64,000 nt of DNA from assembly GCA_949987565.1 (NCBI GenBank), contig OX465102.1:30304444-30368443 (forward strand), read 5' to 3'. A program made the translations under genes and the position numbers. Numbering within the stretch: position 1 is the stretch's first letter; every line of letters begins with the position of its first letter. Below are positions 1 to 10,742 of this stretch, one piece after another. This DNA comes from Luidia sarsii (Eukaryota > Echinodermata > Asteroidea > Paxillosida > Luidiidae). Under the pieces are notes generated by a model. The model searched no databases and was not told the DNA's origin. It saw only the letters and a list, made by a program, of their open reading frames with translations.

Positions 1-120
1 CGTTTTGATCCTAGCAGGACCTTTCTCAAAGGCAGAGTGACAAGGACAAAACAGATACATGTACACGAAGGAAGGGGGGAGAGAGTAAATAGGACACGGA
101 TGAGAAACAAAGGACAAAGA
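1..120 (-). repeat. Dispersed repeat family B (GATCCTAGCAGGACC), left-truncated copy
   Basis: The first ~115 bases match 28295-28415 almost base for base (GATCCTAGCAGGACCTTTCT, then an AGAGTGACAAGGACAAAAC segment and a GGACACGGATGAGAAACAAA segment). The family recurs at 8139-8336, 11272-11375, 21628-21690, 24560-24770 and, degenerate, 58155-58195. On the minus strand it reads hairpin, then GAAACGTC, which resembles the 3' half of a hammerhead ribozyme as found in Penelope-like elements. That link is inference. The copy is cut by the window edge. Confidence 0.75.
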
Positions 121-138
121 GTAAAGCTGGTAGGGAGA

Positions 139-457
139 GATCAAAGGGAAGGGCAAGGAGTAGGGTAGGGATTAGTGAGAAGAGGGGGGAGATCAAAGAG
201 AAGGTCAAGGAGTAGGGCGGGGATTAGAGAGAAGAGGGGGAAAGATCAAAGAGAAGGGTAAGGAGTTGGGTAGGGATTAGTGAGAAGAGGGGAAAGATCA
301 AAGAGAAGGGCAATGAGTAGGGTAGCGATTAGTGAGAGGAGGGGAAAGATCAAAGAGAAGGGTAATGAGTAGGGTAGGGATTAGTGAGAAGAGGGGGAAA
401 GATCAAAGAGAAGGGCAATGAGTAGGGTAGGGGTTAGTGAGAGGAGGGGGAAAGATC
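139..457. repeat. 52-53 bp purine-rich minisatellite
   Basis: GATCAAAG recurs at 139, 191, 244, 296, 348, 401 and 454, so about six full units of 52-53 bp. Each unit carries AAGGGCAATGAGTAGGGTAG or a close variant, then GGATTAGTGAGAAGAGGGGG. The + strand is nearly all purine. No coding role is seen. Confidence 0.9.
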
Positions 458-1557
458 TACTTAAGTGTTAAATATTGTTTGTTCTTTTGTGTTAACCCTT
501 TATGTGTCATTTTGATGGTTTTTACTACATGTATGTAACATTCCATGTAATTCAGTATACAGCTGCGATTTGGTAATGATAAAATAATAATAAGAAGAAG
601 AAGAACGATGCAAAATGCTTGACCAGAATGAACATCTGTCCTAGGACTGAGGCATAACAAGAACAAACGTTTCCTTTTCGAAACACAGGCACATCTCTAA
701 GAGAGAAAAGAAAAAAAAACTTATAAAAATAGACACAATTCCATAACATATTCTGCTGATTAGCATATAAATCTCCGTCCTTAACCTCTCTGGTCACTGT
801 TTTGCTTTTAGAGAAAGATGACTGATGGAATGAATGAATGCATGCTTTCCGTTTTCGAGGGAGTATGGGAAGACGAGGGGATTAGATTCAGCCCTTCGGA
901 ATCTAAATGCTAACCAGGAGGGTGGGGGTTGATTTCGTTCGTCCGTTTTGTTTCGCCTACGGGGTAGGAACGGAAGAGAATCCTGCCTGGGGGGCCGGGG
1001 GGGGGGCTAGCTCCGCTCCATCTCACTTTTGACATTCCTCCACAGCCGCCGCATTCGACTGGGAAGTGCCAGGCTTGTCAAGTCCGACTATACTCCGTAT
1101 GACATCGAAGAGTCGTCGTGGCCCCGACGCACACCAATGGATGCCAGACGAGTGGGGAGGGGGAAGGTGGGAGAGATTCGCCAAATGGTTCTAAGATTTT
1201 ACCTCGCACGCCTATGGTCGTGCCAACGGGGTGTTTACGATTAATAAGCCGAGGACGCGAAAGCCAGGGGAGCATTTTATAACTTTCCCCCGCCCCACAA
1301 TGCAGCGTTTCTTTCTTTTTTTTCATTTCATCCATTCCTGCGTGAGGAAAAGAGAGAGGGTGCGAAGCCTTTTCTCACCGTGCCTCTTCTGCATCCCATT
1401 CGGAAATCATCTCGCAGTTTTTGGTAGAACGGTAAGTGCGTGCCCATGGATGTATTATAGGAGAGCTGAGTGGTCAATCTTAAATATTCTGTTTGCAAAC
1501 TACGCACGCTTCGGAATACACGTTGAGCAATATCCCACCAATGTTTTGACAAATGCT
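458..1557. other. Unique-looking intergenic DNA
   Basis: A+T-rich to 800, then mixed sequence with a short G-run near 990-1006. Open frames here are short and their translations resemble nothing I know. No RNA gene or element end was found. Confidence 0.5.
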
Positions 1558-2620
1558 TGTCAAAATATCTCCCGTCAAAATATCTACCGTCAAAATATCT
1601 ACCGTCAAAATATCTACCGTCAAAATATCTACCCTCAAAATATCTACCCTCAAAATATCTACCGTCAAAATATCTACTGTCAAAATATCTACCTTCAAAA
1701 TATCTACCTTCAAAATATCTACCGTCAAAATATCTACCGTCAAAATATCTACCGTCAAAATATCTACCGTCAAAAGATCTACCGTCAAAAGATCTACCGT
1801 CAAAAGATCTACCGTCAAAAGATCTACCGTCAAAATATCTACCCTCAAAATATCTACCGTCAAAATATCTACCGTCCAAACATCTACCGTCAAAATATCT
1901 ACTGTCAAAATATCTACCGTCAAAATATCTACCGTCAAAATATCTACCGTCAAAATATCTACCGTCAAAATATCTACCGTCAAAATATCTACCGTCAAAA
2001 TATCTACCGTCAAAAGATCTACCGTCAAAAGATCTACCGTCAAAAGATCTACCGTCAAAATATCTACCGTCTAAAGATCTACCGTCAAAAGATCTACCGT
2101 CAAAATATCTACCGTCAAAATATCTACCGTCAAAATATCTACCGTCAAAATATCTACCGTCAAAATATCTACCGTCAAAATATCTACCGTCAAAATATCT
2201 ACCGTCAAAATATCTACCGTCAAAATATCTACCGTCAAAATATCTACCGTCAAAATATCTACCGTCAAAATATCTACCGTCAAAATATCTACCGTTAAAA
2301 TATCTACCGTCAAAATATCTACAGTCAAAATATCTACCGTCAAAATATCTACCGTCAAAATATCTACCGTTAAAATATCTACCGTTAAATATCTACCCTC
2401 AAAATATCTACCCTCAAAATATCTACCGTCAAAATATCTACCGTCAAAATATCTACCCTCAAAATATCTACCCTCAAAATATCTACCCTCAAAATATCTA
2501 CCCTCAAAATATCTACCCTCAAAATATCTACCCTCAAAATATCTACCCTCAAAATATCTACCCTCAAAATATCTACCCTCAAAATATCTACCCTCAAAAT
2601 ATCTACCCTCAAAATATCTG
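1558..2620. repeat. 15-bp satellite, unit CAAAATATCTACCGT
   Basis: About 70 head-to-tail copies of CAAAATATCTACCGT. Variants come in runs: CAAAAGATCTACCGT (four copies at 1771-1830, more at 2011-2100) and CAAAATATCTACCCT, which takes over from about 2391 to the end. A 1-base loss near 2388 shifts the register once. Because the unit is a multiple of 3 and lacks stops in several frames, open frames of 170-375 codons run through it on both strands (for example repeated RQNIY). I regard these as non-coding by-products. Confidence 0.97.
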
Positions 2621-2945
2621 GTCACAACACTTTCCATCAAATATGTTTTTACAGTGTACACATTGCGAACGAAGATGGGTGTGATAAATCAACTGAGCTG
2701 GATTCAGTTCGTGTCCCATTTTGCAACAAATCCGCACGTATATTATTTGGTGTTTGATTTGGTTTAATTTATGTAGAAGATAAATAGTCACCAACAATGC
2801 TTCAATGTTTTCCACTATCGGCAGCATCGAGTGAGAACGTTTCGGAGAACGATACTAGATTAAAGACAAATGTAACAATGTCAGTTTCACCGCTGGAATT
2901 TAAAGTAAATCAAAAGCCTTGATATATATTATATAATTACTGACC
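2621..2945. other. Intergenic DNA after the 15-bp satellite
   Basis: Mixed A+T-rich sequence. I see no coding region, repeat or RNA gene. Confidence 0.4.
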
Positions 2946-2992
2946 GGAGGTTTTCGACGAAGGTCTCACAGGGACCGAAACGTCGGGCCCTG
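2946..2992 (+). other. Hammerhead-like half motif (hairpin then GAAACGTC)
   Basis: CGACGA is followed by a hairpin (GGTC at 2962 paired with GACC at 2973) and then GAAACGTC at 2977-2984. This is the order of a hammerhead core (CUGAUGA, stem II, GAAA), but the CUGAUGA box is degenerate and I did not find a convincing stem I. Probably a decayed Penelope-type repeat end. Confidence 0.35.
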
Positions 2993-3257
2993 AAAAAAAA
3001 CTTAAGATCGGAAAGAAAGAGCAAAGTTGTATCCAACTATGCGGTTGCTCTTACTTGGAATATTGATTTGATAGAGTTTTACATTATTAAAAGCATACTT
3101 ACTGAAGTCCTTTTTGAATGGTATTTGTTCTAGAGATTTAAGGCCATGTCACATAGCCTATGGCCAGCCAATTTCACAGAACGAGACAGTTATACACCTT
3201 TCAATTACTTTGAACAAGCCAGGACAACTGGCCGGGTAATATTACGATAATTCCTGA
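2993..3257. other. Intergenic, nothing recognised
   Basis: Mixed sequence between the hammerhead-like motif and the SINE. No feature seen. Confidence 0.4.
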
Positions 3258-3800
3258 AAATAACAAAGAAACAATTTGACTGGATCAGGACTCGAACCCG
3301 GTGTCATGCCAAATAGTGTCCCCTGCCAAATAGTGTCCGCTCATTAGCATACTGATCGCTGATTGGTTCAATACGTACGACATTCAACCACCGTGGTTGG
3401 GGTATGGTTGCGCACTACACACGTATGACGCATTGTGTACGGTTGCCGGCCTAACAAACGCAACGTTGGGCACTTTGGTACCGTTTGACCCTAACTGTAA
3501 CCGTAACGTTAACCCTAACCCAAACAGCCCTAATCCTAACCCTAACCCTAACCCTAATCCTAATCCCAATCCTAATTCTAATCAAAACCCTAACCCTAAC
3601 GACCCTAATCCTAATCCTAATCCTAACCCTTACTCTATCCTTAACGCTAACCAATCAGCGATCAGTATGCTAATGAGCGGACAGTATTTGGCAGGGACAC
3701 TTTTTTGCAGGACACCGGGCTTCCGGTGTGACGCGCCAGCATTCTACCGCCTGAGCTATCCAGCTCCGTAGTTAGGGGCGATGCCTGGCCAGATAGCCGA
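3258..3800 (-). repeat. tRNA-derived SINE split by a MITE
   Basis: On the minus strand, CTGGATAGCTCAGGCGGTAG (A-box-like, from about 3764 down to 3745) and GGGTTCGAGTCCTGATCCAG (B-box-like, about 3301 down to 3276) are the two halves of a tRNA-like head. The 3' part at 3258-3275 (RNA sense AATTGTTTCTTTG) matches the SINE body seen at 11535, 31120 and 51485. The two halves are separated by the 419-bp element at 3299-3717. Confidence 0.7.
3299..3717 (+). mobile_element. MITE with telomere-like core, copy 1
   Basis: The ends are inverted repeats: left CCAAATAGTGTCCGCTCATT (from 3335) and right AATGAGCGGACAGTATTTGG (to about 3692), each continued by AGCATACTGATCGCTGATTGG on the inner side. Outside these is a second short repeat of the CCAAATAGTGTCC type. 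The core (3519-3640) is CCCTAA/CCTAAT repeats, the C-strand of the TTAGGG telomere type with TTAGGA variants. A second copy lies inverted at 63392-63770. No transposase is encoded, so it would depend on one supplied in trans. Confidence 0.85.
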
Positions 3801-4365
3801 ATATCTTTATGCGGGGGAGGGGCGCCAGTCAAAACCATTCAAATTCAATTTCAACCTTCTAACTCTGATATAGCATTCTCGGCGCCAGTACGGCTCGATC
3901 AGAAAAGCACAAGGTCTGGTGGTGCAACAAGAAAAGATACGTCCTGCACTCAATGCAGCTGTCTGTCAAAATAAAGGCACCACGTGTGAAATCGCCCATA
4001 CGGTAACAAGTAGCTGCGTCTACCAGCCCGACACGTCCGATCTCGCTCTTATTATAGGTTTCCTATCTGCGGGAACGCGATATAGAACTGTTGGCCGAGA
4101 ATGCTACACCGGAGCGATTATCGGGGCGGGTAACTTCGTCTCTTCCCGTCCCGTTGGGGGCGGTATGTGGGTCATCCCCACGCTGGGTCGTGGCTATAGA
4201 TGCCTGGAGCGCTTGACGAGTCAGTTGTCGCCGCTGATTTCCGCGTGACGGATGGGCGCCAACCTACTGGCTTGCCGGTGGCGCAATTGTACACAGCCGG
4301 CATTCCGTGCACCAATAAATGCCCGCGTAGCAGGCGCACATGGGAGCACACTGGGGTCGTTATAC
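3801..4365. other. Intergenic, nothing recognised
   Basis: Mixed sequence with a 109-codon open frame at 3919-4248 that shows no known motif. No coding evidence beyond length. Confidence 0.4.
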
Positions 4366-4625
4366 ATACGTGACCCGGCACAACGACATGAGGAATATCC
4401 CACCAAAACACTTTTTGAGTAAACAACGCCTGAAGTTAAAGCATCTTCACAATTCGATTACAAATAAATTTTCTTATTTTTGGATTTTCGGAAATTTTAA
4501 GTAGGCCTATTAGAGGATATTATTATCATTTGAAAGCTAATGGTATACTCTTTCACATCATTAGAAATTCTCAAAATCTCCAAAGTGGGGTTTTTCCTCA
4601 TTATGCTGTGCCGGGTCACATATAC
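4366..4625 (+). mobile_element. MITE family 1 (GTGACCCGGCACA ends), copy A
   Basis: Terminal inverted repeat GTGACCCGGCACA at the left (about 4370) and TGTGCCGGGTCAC at the right (to about 4619), each followed inward by ATGAGGAATA or its complement in slightly varied form. The interior shares AAACACTTTTTGAGTAAACA and AACGCCTGAAGTTAAAG with copies at 8069, 46391 and 60955. Non-autonomous, about 260 bp. Confidence 0.85.
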
Positions 4626-4879
4626 GCATAACTCCATCGCGGAGACGAGTTCATCGGCATTTCCCTGAGGTGCGTTGATCACTGGGCTCCATTTTCTACG
4701 ACCATTAATGCTCATTCGTCAAGCGTTGACAAGACCATCCCCCCAACTATTCACACACAATCACACGAAAGAGAAACTGGCTCCAGACGAGGCGAGTCAA
4801 CTGCTGAAGACTTTGGCTGGCTGTCTCCACGGACATCGGACAGATGTGGTACTCTCTGGTTTCGATCTTCAGCTGCACT

Positions 4880-5500
4880 CTCCCTCGGACACGTCTCCTT
4901 CTCCTCCTCCCTGTCCTCGCTGTTCTACCCATTCTCCGCCTACTCCGCTTCCTCCTCCTCCACCTCTTCTTCTCCTTCCTCTAATCCCCTACATCCTTAT
5001 CTCCTCTTCCTCGTCTTTGCCCTCCTCTCCCGTCCCTCCTTCTCCGATCACTCCTCCACCTCCTCCAGTCCTGTAACTCATCTATCTCGCCATCTATGCT
5101 CCTTCTACTCCTCCATATCCTCATCCCCCATGCTCCCCCACCTCCGCCTCTCCCTCCAACTACTCCAACTACTTCACTTCGCACCCTTCTCGACCTCTTC
5201 TCTCTTCTCCTCCCCAACCATCCCTCCTCATCCCTTTCCTCAGCCTCCTTCGGTCTCCCCCCTCTTTCTACTCGTTCCACTTTTCTCCCCTCATCTTCCT
5301 TATCAAAACGATTTGAAGATTTGCATGGTGGAAGTACAAAGTGGAAGGTTTGCGGTGACACCGTGTAAGTCGACTCACTTGAGACGGAATGAGGCTCTGA
5401 AAAAAACCCGGTAAATCTCCCTTTCCCCTTCTCACCCCACTTCTCCTTCCCCTAACGCCTCCACCTCCTCCTCCCCTTCCTCCTTCCATACCACTCTGAG
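4880..5500. repeat. Pyrimidine-rich low-complexity tract with a family C fragment
   Basis: C/T-rich sequence (CTCCTCC, CTTCTCC patterns) occupies 4880-5300 and 5415-5500 without a clean period. Between them, 5350-5375 carries GGTTTGCGGTGACACCGTGT, the same segment seen at 49122-49235 and 63050-63090 (family C). Proline/serine-rich open frames here come from composition. Confidence 0.7.
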
Positions 5501-5700
5501 GAGGGGACAGCTAGTCAGCTACACAGCTAGTATACTTTCACTGGTGCTTCCGTACCTCGGAGCATCGTTCAATTTACGAGATCGTACGAAGAGAAAGGCT
5601 GCTCTCTGTGTCCCTTGGGGTATAATATAAATACACCCCGTAAAGATGGATGGGGTGTAACTAATGGGCCCCGTGGGTGAAGCACACTATTTCAATTCAT

Positions 5701-6060
5701 GATGGCTCCGCCTAGTTGATTATCATAAAATGAGGACCCACAACTTAATAAGGGGTCTTTGGAGCCTAATAACTTAGGCCTATTTATTGTAGAAGTGATG
5801 CTTAACACATCCTTGGGGATTCAAGTTTGTGTGTAATTAAAGAAGAATTAAAGCTTTAAAATGTGGCTCTATTTTGACTGAGGAGTATTATAGGAGGGAT
5901 GATTCCCAAAATCCTTGCAAAAATTCGGCGTTGGGGGCTACACAAATTGTTGGTAATTAGCCAAAAAATACAATCGGCTAAAAGCACAAAATTGAAAGGA
6001 ATCTGACAGAAGAAGATCCAAACTACAATTTTATAGCAACAAGCACTGTAAGACTTATAA
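5701..6060 (+). repeat. Dispersed repeat family D, copy 1
   Basis: GATGGCTCCGCC, then AAGGGGTCTTTGGAG, then CCCAAAATCCTTGCA and AATTCGGC, then AATCGGCTAA, then TCCAAACTACAATTTT occur in the same order and orientation at 47923-48300, with a short piece at 32280-32365. No coding capacity recognised; likely an old non-autonomous element. Confidence 0.75.
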
Positions 6061-6069
6061 CACGAGTGA

Positions 6070-6270
6070 TAGACCGATTGCGCGACCAATGTTTACTTGC
6101 CATCACGTGACTTATAGTGGGTATTTTTGGATCTCATTTGGTGCAGAACAGGAGTGGAAATGAGCAAAGAAGACTATCGTATTGTCCACATTCTTCTTTG
6201 TGTATTTCCATCGCAGCTCTGTGCCAAATGAGATGCAAAAATACCCACTATAATTCACGTGATCGGTCTA
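6070..6270. mobile_element. Hairpin MITE (CACGTGA / ATAGTGGGTATTTTT arms)
   Basis: Left arm around 6102-6160 (ATAGTGGGTATTTTTGGATC, then TCATTTGG) is repeated inverted at about 6205-6260. The outer ends TAGACCGAT and ATCGGTCTA also pair. The loop region contains AAGAAGA and TTCTTCTT, which pair as well. Typical of a foldback-type MITE. Confidence 0.8.
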
Positions 6271-7989
6271 TTGGGCTACACGGTAAAACTTAAACAAGAA
6301 TGGTGTGGAATGGTTCGCATCGAAAGTACTTGGTACTGCAATCTAGTTCTACACTATAAAAACGGTGCTCACATCATGCACATGGATGAAGTATGTTGAG
6401 GCACATGGTGCACGATACATGCGCACGAGGTGATGCTCACTTTCACTCCATGTGCTTGAGGTACAGTAAATAGGGAGATTTTCTTGTACATGAAGCACTT
6501 CATGCAACTCATCCCGACTTTTGCTCAAGTGATTACAATGCCACATGTGCTTGAGCTACAGTATTCCACGTGCATGAAGTACAGTAGGTGCCTCAAGTGT
6601 TCATGATTCTGGGACAAATATGTGCCATTGCAGAAATGCATGAGGTGCAGTTCGTTTTCACAGTGTATGGGAGCTCGATTGAGTGATCTGCACCATTAAA
6701 CAGTATTATCATTATTATTTCCTATCGCTAAGAAGCCTTGTCTCCCCTTGTATGACTTGTATGACTCGTGACTCCAACTCAGACTCGGAGTCTAGTTCTC
6801 TGTGATGCGGACACGGACACTCGACTCTCGAAAACGATTAGTCGGAGTCGACTTAAACAAGTCGGCACCCGTGCACACTATAGGATAGAGTCTATAATCG
6901 CCAGCGGCTCGCGGTTTGCGCACGCTTGTACTGCACTATTGGGGATATATGGATTGTCAGGATGAATTTGTCCGTGCGAGTAGGCATGTTATTAGTTAAC
7001 GCGATTCGAGATGATGATTAGGAAGTGTGTTTTTTTCCAAAACAGTTTTCAAATTTAATGGCGAGCCATGGCTCGAGCACTCGAGTTTTGTGACTCGGGA
7101 TTCAGACTCGACCTGGATGACTCCCGTCAGGTCTCGTACTCCATATTTTGAGACTTGAATACAGGACTGCTTCCCGAGGCCTGAATTTTGTTGGGAGCAC
7201 CTCACACGGAAAACAAGCATGAAGAATTCACCTCTAAAACTCCTCTTAAACCGTGTCTTGAAAACTCGTTAGATTATAACTTGTTTCGATCAACCTTGGT
7301 CAAAATATCAATAATTTGATATTGGTCAGTGAAAGAAAGAGTGTTGGACTGTGTTGTCGCTTAGCTGAATTTGCGTCTATAAAAATCGATCGCTAACTCA
7401 TTTTCGATTGGCTACAACCAGACCGATCGTTAGACAAACTTTTATGACCGACGTTTTTACAGTGTATATTTTCATCGCTCATTTTTTTTCAAATCGCAAC
7501 CAAAATGGTCTGAATTGAAAATGCCCGCAACCAAAAGGGAACTAAACTCCAATTTAAAAACAAAATGACTGGACTGGCATTTCCTCAAACCCTTCAAAAA
7601 GTTACCGTGAAATTGTATCTGAGGAACTCCATATGGCTCGTGTTTGTTTGGTACAAGCTCAGAATGAAGCGTTCAAATATCTTTGGAGCTCCGGGTTGTT
7701 TTTCGTCAATCTCCCAAGGCCTTGTTGAGTTTGAGATGACAAGGAAGCCCCAGAAGCCTGCGTGCATGCCTCTAGTCCCGGGGGATGAAGCCAGATCTTG
7801 GTGGAGCACGAAAAGGAACCAGTCACCAGCAGCGGGCACTGCAACGAATCGTCGCCGGGGTCGGCGAGCCGAAACGCCCATGACTCCTCCTTGCACGTGG
7901 CGCCCCCCGTCGCCCCTGCAAAATGTCCGGTATGCGTTTGCCATCTTCTTCTGCTTAATTGCTGACCACTATACAATTTCACGCAGCTG
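6271..7989. other. Intergenic DNA with degenerate repeats
   Basis: 6360-6650 holds several loose copies of a CATGTGCTTGAGGTACAGTA motif, about 30-90 bases apart. 6745-6860 and 7070-7155 contain GACTCGGAGTC-type words related to the array at 52590-53580. A 141-codon open frame at 7565-7990 (+) resembles no family I know; I do not call it a gene. Confidence 0.5.
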
Positions 7990-8068
7990 ATACAGGCATG
8001 TGATGGACACGTCCGGTGTCGCATGCAATTATGTCCGCTGTGCAATACTATCCGAAGGATATTATTGC

Positions 8069-8562
8069 ATATGTGACCCGGCACAACGACATGAGGAATA
8101 TCTCACTAAAACCCTTTTTTTAAATTTAGTGGGCCTGACGTTTCGATCCTAGCAGGACCTTTCTCTGCCTTTGAGAAAGGTCCTGCTAGGATCAAAACGT
8201 CAGGCCCACTAAATTTTAGCAGGACCTTTCTCTGCCTTTGAGAAAGGTCCTGCTAGGATCGAAACGTCAGGCCCACTAAATTTTAAGATTTACAGTTTGG
8301 TAATTTTAGTCAATAAGCAGTTTGCAACATTTTTGTATATCACCTTAAAACACTTTTTGAGTAAACAACGCCTGAAGTTAAAGTATCTTCACAATTCGAT
8401 TACAAATCATTTTGTTATTTTTTTCCCGAAATTTTAAGTATTACAGGATGTTATATTTTGATATCATTTGAAAGTTAATGGTGTACTCTTTCACATCATT
8501 AGAAAACCTCAAAATCTCAAAAGTGGGGTTATTCCTCATTATGCTGTGCCGGGTCACATATG
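8069..8562 (+). mobile_element. MITE family 1, copy B, with nested insertion
   Basis: Ends ATATGTGACCCGGCACA and TGTGCCGGGTCACATAT flank the element. The usual interior (AAACACTTTTTGAG, AACGCCTGAAGTTAAAG, TGTACTCTTTCACATCATTA) is interrupted after about 8107 by a family B repeat and resumes at about 8337, so family B entered this MITE after the MITE had landed. Confidence 0.85.
8107..8336. mobile_element. Family B element, inverted pair nested in MITE
   Basis: GGGCCTGACGTTTCGATCCT at 8128 is followed by its inverted complement, then the whole palindrome is partly repeated (two blocks, about 8139-8210 and 8217-8283). The tail TTTTAAGATTTACAGTTTGG to CAGTTTGCAAC is shared with 24720-24765 and, inverted, with 11272-11340. 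Confidence 0.8.
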
Positions 8563-9159
8563 CAATAATGTCCGCCCGGACCCATGTGCATATGCAATTG
8601 TGTCCGCCATCATGCAAAACGGTCCCGGCAGTAAACGCCCTCTATTGTTGACGGGACGGAATTGTACACATACATAAGTATACCAGATTGAAGCTGATGT
8701 CGAAAAAATAAAAAAAATAACTTCAGTTGAAGGGAGTGAGCCTTTCAAACTCAACAGCCCCGACGTCCAACGGAATAGAAGAACAAAGCGACGAAGCCGT
8801 CTAGGATACACGCTACATGTGCATCTACGTACGTGTATATTCGGTGCATGTATGCTCAGTTACGTACGTACGTACGTCTACGTTGGACAGTTTTGCATAG
8901 CCCCGGACACAATTGCACATGCAAAAGTGTGCGAAGCGGACAGGTTTGCATGGCGGACAGTTTTGCATCTGACACCGGCACTGGGTTGTTGAGATGTATG
9001 TAGGCATCCCCAGGCGGTCCAGGGTCCGGCCACTTGAAAGGTGGGGGATGCTTTGCTGTGCTGTTCTGGTGTAGGTCTATCACGAGTGGCAACCGGTTTG
9101 ACTGGAGAGAGTAAGGATCGCACACTCTCTACCAGCACCGCCACGATATCAGTAAATCA
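8563..9159. repeat. GTCCGCC / GCAAAA-rich inverted repeats
   Basis: The words GCATATGCAATTGTGTCCGCC, and inverted GCGGACAGTTTTGCAT, GGACACAATTGCACATGC, recur at 7990-8066, 8563-8630 and 8880-8990. They form a loose outer palindrome around MITE copy B. No coding function seen; 9000-9159 is unremarkable. Confidence 0.5.
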
Positions 9160-9846
9160 TCTTTAATTTGATCGGCCAATAGTAGTCTGTGCTGTGTATA
9201 ACGAACACGGCGTATTTCATCAGAGATCGGCTTGCTTCAGTTGGGGAGGGATTGTCGATGGGATCTCCACAGAGCGACCGGTGCTGGATTCAGTCGGGGA
9301 AACCATTTTGCGGGTCATTTTTTCAGTTATTGAACACCCGCCTGCACGTGTCGCATACGGCCGGAAAAACAATTGTTCTGCTTCCGGTTACCCGCGACCG
9401 ACCCTATTTCTAGCCTGCGAACCTATATTTGTTTTATCGGGAAACAATGATGATAAAAATTCAATGTGTAATTTGATCATTTCATGATTACCCTTAAGGC
9501 TTGACCACATGCAGATGCCTCCATATGACTGTACATAAAAAAATGGCAAAAAAAAATCCCTACCTACCCACCCAAATAATTTTTGAAATGCCATGTAATC
9601 AGACGCTGAACTACTTTTTTGGCCTAATAGGCCTAAGGCCTATAAGTTAATGGGTGACATATTGAAAACGGGTGGTCGTGTTATAAAGAAACGGCGTCTG
9701 TTTAATTCGAACCACGATGGATAGCTTGGGCCGCTTTATAACAGAGATTGGCATATTTGGAACATTGTTTTGGGGAATACTTAATTAAAGAATAATTACC
9801 ATAAAATTTAGTTTCCCCATTTGCCTGTAATTTGATCTGATTCAGT
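9160..9846. other. Intergenic, nothing recognised
   Basis: Mixed sequence leading up to the 32-bp satellite. Open frames of 74-110 codons have no known motif. Confidence 0.4.
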
Positions 9847-10742
9847 GCCAATACTTTGTAAAGTGGCCTTGCAAGTATGGAAATGCTTTGGACAGTGGCC
9901 TTGCAAGTATGCCAATGCTTTGGACAGTGGCCTTGCAAGTATGCCAATGCTTTGTACAATGGCCTTGCAAGTATGCCAATGCTTTGTACAGTGGCCTTGC
10001 AAGTATACCAATACTTTGTACAGTGGCCTTGCAAGTATACAATACTTTGTACACTGGCCTTGCAAGTATGTCAATGCTTTGTACAGTGGCCTTGCAAGTA
10101 TACCAATACTTTGTACAGTGGCCTTGCAAGTATACCAATACTTTGTACACTGGCCTTGCAAGTATACCAATGCTTTGTACAGTTGCCTTGCAAGTATACA
10201 AATACTTCGTACACTGGCCTTGCAAGTATGCCAATGCTTTGAACAGTGGCCTTGCAAGTATGCCAATGCTTTGTACAGTGGCCTTGCAAGTATGCCAATG
10301 CTTTGTACAGTGGCCTTGCAAGTATGTCAATGCTTTGTACAGTGGCCTTGCAAGTATACCAATACTTTGTACAGTGGCCTTGCAAGTATACAATACTTTG
10401 TACACTGGCCTTGCAAGTATGTCAATGCTTTGTACAGTGGCCTTGCAAGTATACCAATACTTTGTACAGTGGCCTTGCAAGTATACCAATACTTTGTACA
10501 CTGGCCTTGCAAGTATACCAATGCTTTGTACAGTTGCCTTGCAAGTATACAAATACTTCGTACAGTGGCCTTGCAAGTATGTCAATGCTTTGTACAGTGG
10601 CCTTGCAAGTATGTCAATACTTTGTACACTGGCCTTGCAAGTATATACCAATACTTTGTACAGTGGCCTTGCAAGTATACCAATTCTTTGTACACTGGCC
10701 TTGCAAGTATACCAATGCTTTGGCCAGCGGCCTTGCAAGAGT
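9847..10742. repeat. 32-bp satellite (TGGCCTTGCAAGTAT...CTTTGTACA)
   Basis: About 28 copies of a 32-bp unit built from TGGCCTTGCAAGTAT, then ACCAATAC or GCCAATGC, then TTTGTACAG. Some units are 31 bp. A run of units at about 10020-10235 recurs at about 10375-10570, including the rare TACAGTTGCC and ACTTCGTACA variants, so a block of roughly 350 bp was duplicated. Since 32 is not a multiple of 3, each unit is read in all frames in turn, yet frames of about 300 codons remain open on both strands. Confidence 0.96.

Noticed and set aside
1558..2620. CRISPR array (regular short repeats)
   Set aside because: There are no spacers: units are head to tail, and the genome is eukaryotic.
1231..2684. 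Long frames with RQNIY or SKYLP repeats as a repeat protein gene
   Set aside because: 15-bp unit is stop-free in several frames on both strands; frames are equally long in competing registers; no start context or conserved flanks.
3519..3640. True chromosome end or telomere fusion
   Set aside because: The telomere-like core is enclosed by inverted repeats and is found a second time in the same setting at 63477-63578, so transposition explains it better.
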